Below, piece by piece: positions 28,520-38,837 of a DNA stretch of 64,000 nt. Below the pieces are notes generated by a model, which was given only the letters and a program-made list of their open reading frames with translations, had not been told where the DNA came from and made no database searches. Made by a program: the position numbers and the translations under genes. Source of the stretch: Flavobacteriaceae bacterium (GTDB taxonomy: Bacteria; Bacteroidota; Bacteroidia; Flavobacteriales; Flavobacteriaceae); the NCBI GenBank assembly GCA_027081505.1, contig JALWKK010000102.1, forward strand, positions 1-64,000, in the 5' to 3' direction. Position 1 is the first letter of the stretch. Each line of letters begins with the position of its first letter.

Positions 28520-31303
28520 ATGAAACATTTTTTCCTTTCTGTTATTCTCCTGTGTGTTACTTCGGTAATGGCACAGGAGAATTTTCCTAAAGTTTCTGTG
28601 CAGGCTACAGAAGCTCCAATTAAAGATGTATTATACAAACTCGAAAATTCAACATCCTATAAATTTTATTATATCGAAGATTGGTTAAAAGAGGAGTTAA
28701 TTACAGTTTCCATTAATTCTATTCCATTAAATGAAGCTTTACCTATAATTTTTAACCAAACGAGCCTTAACTATTACATTTCAAAAGATAAAAAAATAAT
28801 ACTAACAAAAAACACATTAATCTATGACCAACTACCCGAAGGTTTTTTTAATGAAATCGATTCTACTTTACCGGTAAAAAAGGAAAAGTATATTGTGGAT
28901 CAAGAAAAACTTGATTTTAATCCAGTTTTTTTTGAAAATAAAAATTCCAATCAAGACATAGAAGTGTCGATTGTCAGAATTGGAAAAGAAAGTAAAAACA
29001 ATTCTCTTAAAACCTACACACTTACAGGTTTTGTTGCAGATGCTAAAACCCAAAACCCAATTTCAAGAGCTACACTAAAAGTTATAGGTAAAAACAGCGG
29101 AAGCGTAACACGAGCAGATGGAACTTTTACCCTTCGGTTACAAGCGGGATTAAACAAAGTCATTATACGCTCTTTAGGTTATAAACCAATACAGAAAAAC
29201 ATTATTATGTTTAGTGATGGTGAGCTAAATGTACTATTAAAAGAAAAAGTTGAAAGTCTGGGACTAGTGGTTATTGATGCCAATAAAGATAAAAACATTA
29301 AAACTGCAAATACAGGTACGGTAGATGTGGATGTTAAAAAAATAAAAAACATACCGCTGGTATTAGGCGAACGAGACATATTTAAAGTGGCTACCACTTT
29401 ACCGGGTATAACTACAGCAGGCGAGGGTTCTTCCGGTTTTAATATTCGTGGAGGAAAAACCGATCAAAATTTAATTCTGTTGGACGGTGGTGTGCTTTAT
29501 AATCCCACACATTTTTTTGGTATTTTTTCGGCTATTAATCCTTTTACAACCTCTAAAGTTACTATTTATAAAGGAAACATACCTTCTGAATTTGGTGGCA
29601 GGCTTTCTTCCGTAATCGATATAGAAACCAAAAACGGTAATGTTTCCAAATTATCGGGAGAAGCTTCAATAGGTCCTGTAACGGGTAATCTTTCTTTGGA
29701 GATTCCTTTGGCAAAAGACAAATCGTCTCTTTTAATTGGAGGTAGAAGTACCTATTCCGATTGGGTTTTAAAGGCAATAGATAACGAAGATTTAAAAAAT
29801 AGTGTAGCAAATTATTACGATGCCATTGTAAAATACCATAATAAAGTTGACGATAATAACACCATCAACCTTACCGGATATTACAGCAAAGATAAATTTA
29901 GCATTACGGCAGATTCTTTATACGGCTTTTCAAACCGGTTACTAACAGCAGAATGGAAGCGCCGGTTTAATGATAAAAACTCGGGTAGTGTTCGAGTTTC
30001 TAACAGTCAATATACTTTTTCTATCGATTATAATGGTAATGCAAACCGAAATTTTAAACTGGGATATAAAAACAATGAAACACAAGTACAAATACAAGCA
30101 CAATACAATCCCAATAAAAAACATTCTTTAACCTACGGTTATTCAGGGAAACTATATTCTATTTTTCCCGGTGAAATTAATCCAAAAGGAAATGCTTCAA
30201 TCGTTACACCGCTTGTTATCGATAGCGAAAAAGCTTTAGAGAATGCTATTTTTATTTCCGACAAGTTTAAAGTAAACAAGCAATTAATGATACATGCCGG
30301 CATACGCTACTCGTATTACTTAGCACTAGGAGAAGGTGTTCAAAGAATTTATAATGCTAATTTGCCAAAAAATCAAAGCACACTAATCGAAACAAAAACC
30401 TTTGGAAATAATGAGGTAATTAAACAATACGGAAACCCCGAAATACGACTGGCAACTCGTTATTTGTTTCCCAACGATCTAGCCGTCAAAGCAGGGTTTA
30501 ATACAACCGTACAATACATTCACTCAATATCAAACAACACCACAGATTCGCCCACAGATACCTGGAAACTATCAGACACAAATATTAAACCTCAAAAAGC
30601 AACACAATATACATTGGGAGTATATAAAAATTATAATGATACTATGTATGAACTAAGTTTGGAAGGTTTTTACAAACGGTTTAAAAATGTTTTGGACTTT
30701 AAAGTAGGCTCGCAATTTTTACTAAATGAAACCTTAGAAACCGAAGTCATTCAAGGAGTTGGAAAAGCCTATGGTGCCGAGTTGTTATTAAAAAAACATC
30801 GCGGAAAGTTTAACGGGTGGATTAGTTATACTTATTCACGTTCGTTTTATAAAATGAAAAGTGATTTTTCTGAAGAAACCATAAACAACGGCAACTATTT
30901 TCCTTCAAATTTTGACAAGCCGCATAACCTGAATATCATTTCTAATTTTAAAATTACAGAACGATTTAGCCTGTCCGGAAATTTTATATACCAAACCGGA
31001 AGACCGGTTACCATACCGGAAGGGAAGTACATCTTTAATAATGCCGAATTTGTAATTTACAGCGATAGAAATGCCTACCGAATTCCCGATTATTATCGGT
31101 TGGATCTAAGTTTAAATATTGAAGGAACCCATAAGATTAAAAAACTCGCACATAGCTTTTGGAACATTTCTGTGTATAATGTTTTAGGGCGTAACAATCC
31201 GTATTCGGTATTTTTTGTTACTGATAATGGTGAAGTAAAAGCCTATCAAAGTTCCATATTTGCCGTACCGGTACCTACCATAACCTATAATTTAAAATTT
31301 TAA
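28520..31303 (+). CDS. TonB-dependent receptor with STN and carboxypeptidase-like N-terminal domains
   Basis: STN-like N-terminus; Cna_B2-type TLTGFVADAKTQNPISRATLKV; plug FNIRGGKTDQNLILLDGG; beta-barrel. Confidence 0.9.
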   Translation: MKHFFLSVILLCVTSVMAQENFPKVSVQATEAPIKDVLYKLENSTSYKFYYIEDWLKEELITVSINSIPLNEALPIIFNQTSLNYYISKDKKIILTKNTLIYDQLPEGFFNEIDSTLPVKKEKYIVDQEKLDFNPVFFENKNSNQDIEVSIVRIGKESKNNSLKTYTLTGFVADAKTQNPISRATLKVIGKNSGSVTRADGTFTLRLQAGLNKVIIRSLGYKPIQKNIIMFSDGELNVLLKEKVESLGLVVIDANKDKNIKTANTGTVDVDVKKIKNIPLVLGERDIFKVATTLPGITTAGEGSSGFNIRGGKTDQNLILLDGGVLYNPTHFFGIFSAINPFTTSKVTIYKGNIPSEFGGRLSSVIDIETKNGNVSKLSGEASIGPVTGNLSLEIPLAKDKSSLLIGGRSTYSDWVLKAIDNEDLKNSVANYYDAIVKYHNKVDDNNTINLTGYYSKDKFSITADSLYGFSNRLLTAEWKRRFNDKNSGSVRVSNSQYTFSIDYNGNANRNFKLGYKNNETQVQIQAQYNPNKKHSLTYGYSGKLYSIFPGEINPKGNASIVTPLVIDSEKALENAIFISDKFKVNKQLMIHAGIRYSYYLALGEGVQRIYNANLPKNQSTLIETKTFGNNEVIKQYGNPEIRLATRYLFPNDLAVKAGFNTTVQYIHSISNNTTDSPTDTWKLSDTNIKPQKATQYTLGVYKNYNDTMYELSLEGFYKRFKNVLDFKVGSQFLLNETLETEVIQGVGKAYGAELLLKKHRGKFNGWISYTYSRSFYKMKSDFSEETINNGNYFPSNFDKPHNLNIISNFKITERFSLSGNFIYQTGRPVTIPEGKYIFNNAEFVIYSDRNAYRIPDYYRLDLSLNIEGTHKIKKLAHSFWNISVYNVLGRNNPYSVFFVTDNGEVKAYQSSIFAVPVPTITYNLKF

Positions 31304-31304
31304 T

Positions 31305-32522
31305 ATGAAACCAATAACATACCTTGTATTCGGATTGATAGTGTTACTAAGTTTTTCTTGTGTAGAAGAAATAGACTTTGCAACATATACAGAAACTTTT
31401 GAAAGTGCATTGGTAGTGGAAGCTACCATCACAAATGAATATAAACAACAACAAGTAAAACTAAGTCGTACCTATAAAATTGAAGAAGATGGACCCAATC
31501 CCGAAACCGGTGCGCAAGTAACCTTATTGGTAAATGGCTCGCCAATTTCTTTTGTGGAAACAGAAAATGGTATGTATTTATCTGAAACAGCATTTGCCGC
31601 ACAGCATAATGCAGATTACCAATTAAAAGTAATAACTTCCAATGGCAGAAAATATTCATCTACACCTATACAACTAACCCAAGAAACCCAAATAGATAAT
31701 ATTTATGCAGAACGCATTACCAACGAATTTGGTGAGGACGGAATAGCAATACGTATTGATAGTTTTGATCCCACTTCAAACTCCCGTTTTTATAGATACG
31801 AGTATGAAGAAACCTATAAAATAATTGCTCCTTTTTATAGCGGAAGCAAACTTATTGTTACCGGAAACGTATATCCAAACTGCTCGGTACAGTTAGTGAG
31901 TAGAGACGAAGATGTTAGAACTTGTTTTAAAACAGATTTTTCTACCAATATTATTTTAACCTCGACACAAGACTTACAAGAAGATATAGTGGAAGGATTT
32001 CAAGTCTGTTTCTTGAATAAAAACAATTTTAAAATATCTCACCGTTATAGTGTTTTAGTAAAACAATATGTGCAACAACCCGAAGCTTTTCTGTATTATA
32101 GTAAATTAAAAGACATAGCCGAACAAGACAGTAATTTGTTCTCTCAGCTACAACCCGGTTTTTTAAACGGAAATATATTTTCAGAAACCAATACCGAAGA
32201 AAAAGTAGTAGGTTATTTTGAAGTTGCTTCGGTAAGCAAAAAAAGAATATTTTTTAATTATACAGATTTTTATCCAGACGAACCATTGCCGCCTTATGTA
32301 ATTTCGTGTGTTCCTTTTGCTCCAAAATTATCGGTTTCAGGACTTGGAGGCAGTGGACGCTGTGGAGAATTAATAACAAGCCTTGAAGCAGATAGAATCA
32401 CTTTTTGGGATATAAATTCCTTTCCTGAACCCGGAGAAGGACCGTATTTAGTGGTTATAAAAGAATGTGGCGACTGTACGGCTTTGGGCACAAACGAAGT
32501 ACCCGATTTTTGGGTAGAATAA
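31305..32522 (+). CDS. DUF4249-like lipoprotein
   Basis: Lipobox SFSCVE; position directly after the TonB receptor; N-terminal LVVEATITNEYKQQQVKLSRTY. Confidence 0.75.
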   Translation: MKPITYLVFGLIVLLSFSCVEEIDFATYTETFESALVVEATITNEYKQQQVKLSRTYKIEEDGPNPETGAQVTLLVNGSPISFVETENGMYLSETAFAAQHNADYQLKVITSNGRKYSSTPIQLTQETQIDNIYAERITNEFGEDGIAIRIDSFDPTSNSRFYRYEYEETYKIIAPFYSGSKLIVTGNVYPNCSVQLVSRDEDVRTCFKTDFSTNIILTSTQDLQEDIVEGFQVCFLNKNNFKISHRYSVLVKQYVQQPEAFLYYSKLKDIAEQDSNLFSQLQPGFLNGNIFSETNTEEKVVGYFEVASVSKKRIFFNYTDFYPDEPLPPYVISCVPFAPKLSVSGLGGSGRCGELITSLEADRITFWDINSFPEPGEGPYLVVIKECGDCTALGTNEVPDFWVE

Positions 32523-32538
32523 CAGAAAAAAATACACT

Positions 32539-34260
32539 ATGAAGAAACTTATTTACACATTTATCGCAGTATTAATATCTCAATCTGTTTGTTCTCAGAT
32601 AATTGATGGTTTTAGTAGGGTTTCTCCCGAGAAAATTTATGTTCACAAAAACGCTTCGGTATTATTAACCGGTGAGTATTTATATTTTTCTATTTTTTGT
32701 ATAAACACAGAAAACAATGAATTTAGTACTTTTAGTAAAGTAGCTTACATTGATTTGGTTGACCAAAGCAAACAGGTTGTTCTGCACCAAAAAGTGTTGT
32801 TATCACAAGGAACCGGACAAGGAGATTTTTTCATCCCTACAAGTTTAAAATCAGGAAGTTATAAATTAATTGTGTACACCAAGTGGATGCAAAATAATCG
32901 TTCCGAAAAATTTAACCAATCCAATCTTATTATTATCAATCCCTATTTAGCCGTTCAGCCTAATGCAAGCAATGTAATAAACAAAAAGAACAATAAAATA
33001 AGGCTCAATAACACGACATCCTATGGCGTAAAAGTAGCAACCGATAAGAATGTTTACAAAAAACGAGAAAAAGTTTCTTTAAACATACAGCCTATTACAA
33101 AAAGTAACAAACTCTCTAGAATTTCTATTTCAGTAAGACGAATAGATAGTTTGGATTTACTTGTGAATGATACAACTTCAAGTTACAATTTTATTAACAA
33201 AACAAATAACAAAGAGTCTTTGGTAAATCCGTTAAAGTTCTATCCCGAAAATAAAGGAGCTATTTTAGAAGGAAAACTTATAAAAAAAGAAAGCAACGAA
33301 GGTAGTGGCTTTAAAGATATTGCTATCTCGGTACCCGGAAATGTAGATTTTTTTAAAATGGTTAAAACAAATTTTAATGGTGATTTTAGAATCGATTTTA
33401 ATTCTTATTTCGACGGAAACCTTGCATTGTTACAATTAGTTTCCGACAAAAAAGATAAAAAAGACTCCATAGTTTTAACAAAAGATTACAGACCGTCTTA
33501 TAAAAACTTAACTTTTGAAAAATTTTCAATAACACCGAATTTAAAACAGGAATTAATTAACAGAAGTATTTACAACCAAATAGAAAGCAATTATTTTACT
33601 GTAAAACCCGATAGTATTATAACTCCAATACCGCAGAAACCGTTTTATTATAAAGAAAAAGCAATTATTATTAAACTAGATGATTACAGACGATTTGCAA
33701 CACTAAAAGAAACCTTCCTTGAAGTTGTAGACCCCGTTTATGTCAAGAGAATAAACGGCGAAATAACTTTTAATATCAGAAGACCGGAAGATTATTTATA
33801 CGAAAATTTAAAACCACTTGTTTTATTAGATGGTGTTCTCATTCAAGATTATAATTGGTTGTTAAATTTTAATGCGTACAGAGTTGATAATATCCGAATT
33901 ATTAAAAAAAATATCGTGTTGGGTCCCAAAAATTTTAAAGGAATAATCGCAATTGAAACAACAAAAAAAGATGTAGATTTTGCAAAAGAATTACCTGATA
34001 TAATACCTTACAAAATAGAAAAACCTTTATTACCTAAAAAATATTTTCAGCAAAACTACGATACGGCATCAAAAAAACTTGAAAGAATACCGGATTATCG
34101 AATTCAGCTTTTATGGAAACCAAGAATGTACCTTTCCAAATCTGCTGTAACACTACCTTTTTACACTTCAGATAGTGAAGGAACTTATAAAGTTGTTGTT
34201 GAAGGATTTACAAACACAGGAAAACCCATTTCTGCAACCACCTATTTTAAAGTAGAATAA
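32539..34260 (+). CDS. Large secreted protein of unknown function in the TonB-receptor/DUF4249 operon (MG2-like N-terminus)
   Basis: Signal peptide; SPEKIYVHKNASVLLTGEYLYFSIFC resembles MG2/alpha-2-macroglobulin-like N-termini; co-directional with 17-nt gap. Confidence 0.6.
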   Translation: MKKLIYTFIAVLISQSVCSQIIDGFSRVSPEKIYVHKNASVLLTGEYLYFSIFCINTENNEFSTFSKVAYIDLVDQSKQVVLHQKVLLSQGTGQGDFFIPTSLKSGSYKLIVYTKWMQNNRSEKFNQSNLIIINPYLAVQPNASNVINKKNNKIRLNNTTSYGVKVATDKNVYKKREKVSLNIQPITKSNKLSRISISVRRIDSLDLLVNDTTSSYNFINKTNNKESLVNPLKFYPENKGAILEGKLIKKESNEGSGFKDIAISVPGNVDFFKMVKTNFNGDFRIDFNSYFDGNLALLQLVSDKKDKKDSIVLTKDYRPSYKNLTFEKFSITPNLKQELINRSIYNQIESNYFTVKPDSIITPIPQKPFYYKEKAIIIKLDDYRRFATLKETFLEVVDPVYVKRINGEITFNIRRPEDYLYENLKPLVLLDGVLIQDYNWLLNFNAYRVDNIRIIKKNIVLGPKNFKGIIAIETTKKDVDFAKELPDIIPYKIEKPLLPKKYFQQNYDTASKKLERIPDYRIQLLWKPRMYLSKSAVTLPFYTSDSEGTYKVVVEGFTNTGKPISATTYFKVE

Positions 34261-34521
34261 CGCAATTGATGATTTGGGATCGGATATTGGTATTCGAGTC
34301 TGTCTACAACAGATAGATTTTCAACTTGCCTAAAGTATCGAGAATACCGCAATTGATGAATTAGGATTTATAATTTTTTCGATTGAAAACCTAAGATATA
34401 ACACGAAAAATTTAATGAGATTTATCCTGCAATGTTTCAGAAGGAGAAAGTAAGGGCAGCCTTGTAGGTCTGAAATTAGAGTCTTATTAAAAAAATCAAA
34501 AGGTAATCCTAAAACTTTAAA

Positions 34522-35629
34522 TTATAATTCATTTTCGTTTTCTTTTTGTCCGGTCATCATTAAGTAGGCTTTTAAAAATTCGTCGATTTCTCCGTTTAAA
34601 ACCGCTTCGGTGTTTCCGGTTTCGTAGCCTGTGCACACGTCTTTAACCAATTTGTATGGATGAAGAACGTAGTTTCTAATTTGCGAACCCCATTCAATCG
34701 CCATTTTGTTTGATTCTATTTCGTCTCGTTGGGCTTGCCGTTTTCTAAGTTCAATTTCATACAATTGCGATTTAAGCATTTGCATGGCTTTTTCTCTGTT
34801 TTCGAGTTGTGACCTGGTTTCGGAGTTATGAATTACAATTCCGGTAGGATGGTGGGTAAGTATGGCTTTGGTTTCTACTTTATTAACGTTTTGTCCACCG
34901 GCACCACTGCTTCGGGCAAAATCCCAAGAAATATCCGCCGGATTTATTTCAATTTCAATACTATCATCTGCAAGCGGATACACATACACCGACGCAAAAC
35001 TGGTGTGTCGTTTGGCATTGCTGTCGAAGGGAGAAATACGTACCAACCGGTGTACACCGTTTTCACTTTTTAACCAACCAAATGCATACGCACCGTCTAT
35101 TTCAATCGTAACGGTTTTTACACCTGCCACATCGCCCTCTTGATAGTTTAATTCTTTTACTTTAAACCCTCTTTTTTCTGCCCACATTAAGTACATTCGC
35201 ATAAGCATTTGTGCCCAATCGCAACTTTCGGTACCACCTGCACCCGCAGTAATTTGCAATACGGCACTCATCGAATCGCCTTCCTCGCTAAGCATATTCC
35301 TGAACTCTAATGCTTCAATTTGTTCTAATGCGTTATGATACGCTTTTTCAACTTGCTCGGGCGTTCCTTCTCCTTCTTTTAAGTATTCAAAGTAAATCTC
35401 TACTTCTTCGGTATAAGTTTCTGCTTTTTCAAAATCTATTACCCAACTTTTTTTATTTCGAAGCATCTTCATAAAAGCTTCCGCTTCTCTGGGATTGTTC
35501 CAAAAATCGGGATCAAAAGTTTTTTCTTCGTCGTTGCTTATTTCTATTTTTTTTCCGGCAACGTCAAAGATACCTCCTTAACGCATCCAGGCGTTTTTTA
35601 AGATTATTTACTTGGTCAATCGTTATCAT
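34522..35629 (-). CDS. prfB: Peptide chain release factor 2 with programmed +1 frameshift (complement(join(34522..35565,35567..35629)))
   Basis: GGQ motif SSGAGGQNVNKVETKA; first frame MITIDQVNNLKKRLDALRRYL-UGA, slip at CTT TGA C after AGGAGGTAT, second frame DVAGKKIEISNDEEKTFDPDFWNNPREAEAFMKML... Confidence 0.95.
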
Positions 35630-35970
35630 AAGCCATTATTATTTGAAGCAAAAATAGAATTTAACAGTGTATCTTAAAATTATTTGCAAGTAAATTTATA
35701 CATTTCGGGAAAATATTTTGATATGAGTAAAAATCTCGCATTACATGTATGTTTATTGAATGTTTTTTTGGTTTCGAAACAAATGATTTAGAATAATTAT
35801 TAAAAATAGATTTTATTATATAATTTTCAACCTTTCGACAGTTATTTTGATGAAAATAACAGGATTGTTTTATGCAATCCGAAAAGAATTATGTATTGCG
35901 AGTCAAGGATATCTCGGATAGAAGTACGATAGGAAGTTTACAATGTTTAAACAATTAAAAAATACACAAA

Positions 35971-36996
35971 ATGATTATAGATTTACGAAGCGATACCGTT
36001 ACAAAACCAACTCCTAAAATGATGGAAGCCATTTTAAAAGCCAAAGTAGGTGATGATGTCTTTGGAGAAGACCCAACCGTTACTAAACTTGAGCATTATA
36101 TGGCAAAATTATTCGGGATGGATACTGCGGTTTATTTCCCCACCGGAAGTATGGCAAATCAAGCTGCAATTAAACTTCATACCCAACCGGGAGACGAATT
36201 AATATGCGATATATGGGCACATGTGTATAATTTTGAAGCAGGCGGAGCTTCTTTTAACAGTGGTGTTTCTTGTAAACTCATTCAGGGTAATAGAGGTATG
36301 ATAACTGCAGAACAAGTTGAAGAAAGTATCAATCCACCCGACTTTTATCACAGTCCGCTAACTTCTTTGGTTTGTTTAGAAAACACCACCAATAAAGGAG
36401 GAGGAGCCTGTTATGATTTTAATGAAATACTTAAAATTAGAGAAGTTTGTAATAAACATAACTTAGGTTTTCATTTAGATGGTGCCAGATTAATGAATGC
36501 CATTGTAGCAAAGGGACATACCCCAAAACAATATGGCGAAGTGTTTGACACCATATCGGTTTGTTTAAGCAAAGGACTGGGCGCTCCAATAGGTACTGTG
36601 TTAATGGGAAATAATGTAATAATGAAAAAAGCCAGAAGAATAAGAAAGGTTTTTGGAGGTGCTATGCGACAAATCGGATTTATGGCAGCCGCCGGTTTTT
36701 ACGGAATAACAAATAATGTTGAACGCCTGCAAGAAGATCATCAAAAAGCGAAAGAAATAGAAGAAACTTTAAAAGAACAAATGTATGTAAGAAGAGTAGA
36801 ACCGGTAGAAACCAATATTGTTATTTTTTATTTAAAAGAAAGCATATCGCAAGAATTATTTTTAAGTAAAATGAGTGATTTAGGTGTAAAAATAAGCAAT
36901 ATAGGGCAAGGTAAATTGCGATTGGTAACACATCTGGATTATACACCGGAAAAGCACAAAAGATTTTTGGAAATAATAAATTCTGTTAAGCTATAA
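35971..36996 (+). CDS. Threonine aldolase family protein (low-specificity L-threonine aldolase-like)
   Basis: IDLRSDTVTKPTPKM; GDDVFGEDPTV; HLDGARLMNA; CLSKGLGAPIG. Confidence 0.92.
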   Translation: MIIDLRSDTVTKPTPKMMEAILKAKVGDDVFGEDPTVTKLEHYMAKLFGMDTAVYFPTGSMANQAAIKLHTQPGDELICDIWAHVYNFEAGGASFNSGVSCKLIQGNRGMITAEQVEESINPPDFYHSPLTSLVCLENTTNKGGGACYDFNEILKIREVCNKHNLGFHLDGARLMNAIVAKGHTPKQYGEVFDTISVCLSKGLGAPIGTVLMGNNVIMKKARRIRKVFGGAMRQIGFMAAAGFYGITNNVERLQEDHQKAKEIEETLKEQMYVRRVEPVETNIVIFYLKESISQELFLSKMSDLGVKISNIGQGKLRLVTHLDYTPEKHKRFLEIINSVKL

Positions 36997-37000
36997 CACA

Positions 37001-37025
37001 AAAGGTCGCCCGCTGGGCGACCTTT
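37001..37025. terminator. Bidirectional terminator hairpin
   Basis: AAAGGTCGCCC-gct-GGGCGACCTTT between convergent genes. Confidence 0.85.
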
Positions 37026-37047
37026 GCATTTTTAAACAATGGGTTAA

Positions 37048-37371
37048 TTAAGCCTCTATTTCTTTAACTTCAGCTCCCGGAGCATTTTCTTTAACAGACC
37101 TTATACCGTTTTCCATACCGGATTCCCCGGCATACATTTGGCTTGAACCAATGATTTGTCCATTTGTTGACTTTAAATTAAAGTAATGTTTGCCGTTTTT
37201 TGCTATTTTGCGTTCCCAGCAGTTGTCGTCACCGCAATTTTTCTTTACAGATTCAATCCCGTTAAGCGCACCGCTTTTGCTTGCGTACATCTGACTGGAT
37301 AAAATTACCTGACCGTTTTTTGCCTTAAGTACAAAGTGGTACTTATCGTCTTTTTGTTTTAATTCGAACAT
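37048..37371 (-). CDS. YegP/DUF1508 family protein, two tandem domains
   Basis: KDDKYHFVLKAKNGQVILSSQMYASKSGALNGIESV and KHYFNLKSTNGQIIGSSQMYAGESGMENGIRSV; start at MFELK (37371). Confidence 0.88.
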   Translation of the reverse strand: MFELKQKDDKYHFVLKAKNGQVILSSQMYASKSGALNGIESVKKNCGDDNCWERKIAKNGKHYFNLKSTNGQIIGSSQMYAGESGMENGIRSVKENAPGAEVKEIEA

Positions 37372-37594
37372 ATTTTTGAGTTTAAAATTATACTTTTTTT
37401 CAGAGTATAAATATCTGAAAAAAAAATAACATACAAAAACAATGTGAAAAGTATGAAATATATAAAACAATGCACTTTGTCGATATTTTATCACAGATTA
37501 ACGAAAAAGGTCTTTATTAATTAATCTTTTATTAAAATAAATTTTGTATATTAGTACTTTCGCAAAGTAAAATTTAAACAAAACATCAACGATT

Positions 37595-38698
37595 ATGAAA
37601 AAAATTATTCTTTTCGGTATTGCGTTATTTGTTGCAAACATTGCACAAGCGCAAGATTTACCACCCAATCCGACTCCCGGAAAATGTTATGTACGTTGTA
37701 CAACCCCGGATGTGTATGTAAATGAGACAGTTCAAATTATGACCCGTCCCGCTTACAAAAAATTACGTGTTGTGCCGGCTTCTTACCGTACGGTAACAGA
37801 AAAAGTACTGGTAAAAGAAGCTAGTAAAAAACTACGTATTGTACCTGCAAAATGGGGAACAGAAACGATTAGTTATGTAAAAAAAGAAGGTGCTTCTACC
37901 ATAACAATTACCCCTGCTTCATTTACATCGGATTCTGAAACTATCGAAATTAAACCGGCTTACGCACAATGGGAATTAGGCGCACCTGCACCCGACTGTG
38001 CTTCCGGAAATCCGGATGATTGCCGTTACTGGTGTTATAAAGGTTACCCTGCAGAGTTTACCACTGTTTCGGTAACGCGTCTTGCAAACGATGCCTCGTT
38101 TAACAGAAATCCAATACCAGAAAAAACTGCAACCTATACAAAGCGTGTTGTTGTAGAACCTGCCAAAGTAATTGAAGAAGAAGTTCCTGCAGAATATGCA
38201 ACCATCACCAGAACTGTTTTGGATAAAGATGCAACAACTACAGAAGAAACCATTCCTGCCGAATACAGAACAATAACTAAAGAAGTACTTAAAACCAAAG
38301 GAGGATTAACTACTTGGAAAGAAGTAGAATGTGCATTAGTTGAATACCAAGCGCTTCCAATAAGATGGAATCTCGGTAGTGCTACATTAACTGCAGAAGC
38401 AAAAAGACTCATAGATACTCGTTTAATGCCGGTATTGCAACAAAATCCGGGTGTTAAGTTAGAAATAGCTTCTCATACAGACTCAAGAGGTTCTAAAGCT
38501 TCAAATCAAGATTTGTCTGAAAGAAGAGCGCAAGCTGTTGTTAGATATCTGGAGTCTAAAGGTGTTAACCCAAGCTTATTGGTAGCTAACGGTTATGGTG
38601 AAACCAGACTTAAAAACAGATGTGCAGACGGTGTTTCATGTACTGAACGTCAACATGCTGTTAACCGTAGAACAGAATTTAGATTGATAAACAACTAA
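37595..38698 (+). CDS. OmpA family protein with repeated PAxYxTxxxxVLxK motifs
   Basis: C-terminal NPGVKLEIASHTDSRGSKASNQDLSERRAQAVVRYL OmpA domain; N-terminal repeat region. Confidence 0.85.
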   Translation: MKKIILFGIALFVANIAQAQDLPPNPTPGKCYVRCTTPDVYVNETVQIMTRPAYKKLRVVPASYRTVTEKVLVKEASKKLRIVPAKWGTETISYVKKEGASTITITPASFTSDSETIEIKPAYAQWELGAPAPDCASGNPDDCRYWCYKGYPAEFTTVSVTRLANDASFNRNPIPEKTATYTKRVVVEPAKVIEEEVPAEYATITRTVLDKDATTTEETIPAEYRTITKEVLKTKGGLTTWKEVECALVEYQALPIRWNLGSATLTAEAKRLIDTRLMPVLQQNPGVKLEIASHTDSRGSKASNQDLSERRAQAVVRYLESKGVNPSLLVANGYGETRLKNRCADGVSCTERQHAVNRRTEFRLINN

Positions 38699-38745
38699 TA
38701 AATTTTCTGGTTAGTCATTACGTTAAAACCATCAACGTAAGAAGA

Positions 38746-38780
38746 AAGAGAATTCTCAAATTTTGGGAATTCTTTTTTTT
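38746..38780 (+). terminator. Rho-independent terminator after the OmpA gene
   Basis: AGAATTC-tcaaattttggg-GAATTC followed by a T run. Confidence 0.7.
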
Positions 38781-38837
38781 TATAATAAATTTGGCACAAA
38801 TTATGCTAAATAAGTAATGATGATTAGAACGGTATAT

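Noticed and set aside
35472-35472. Start of prfB at MKMLRNKK as listed in the ORF track
   Set aside because: Conserved RF2 N-terminus continues upstream through the programmed frameshift.
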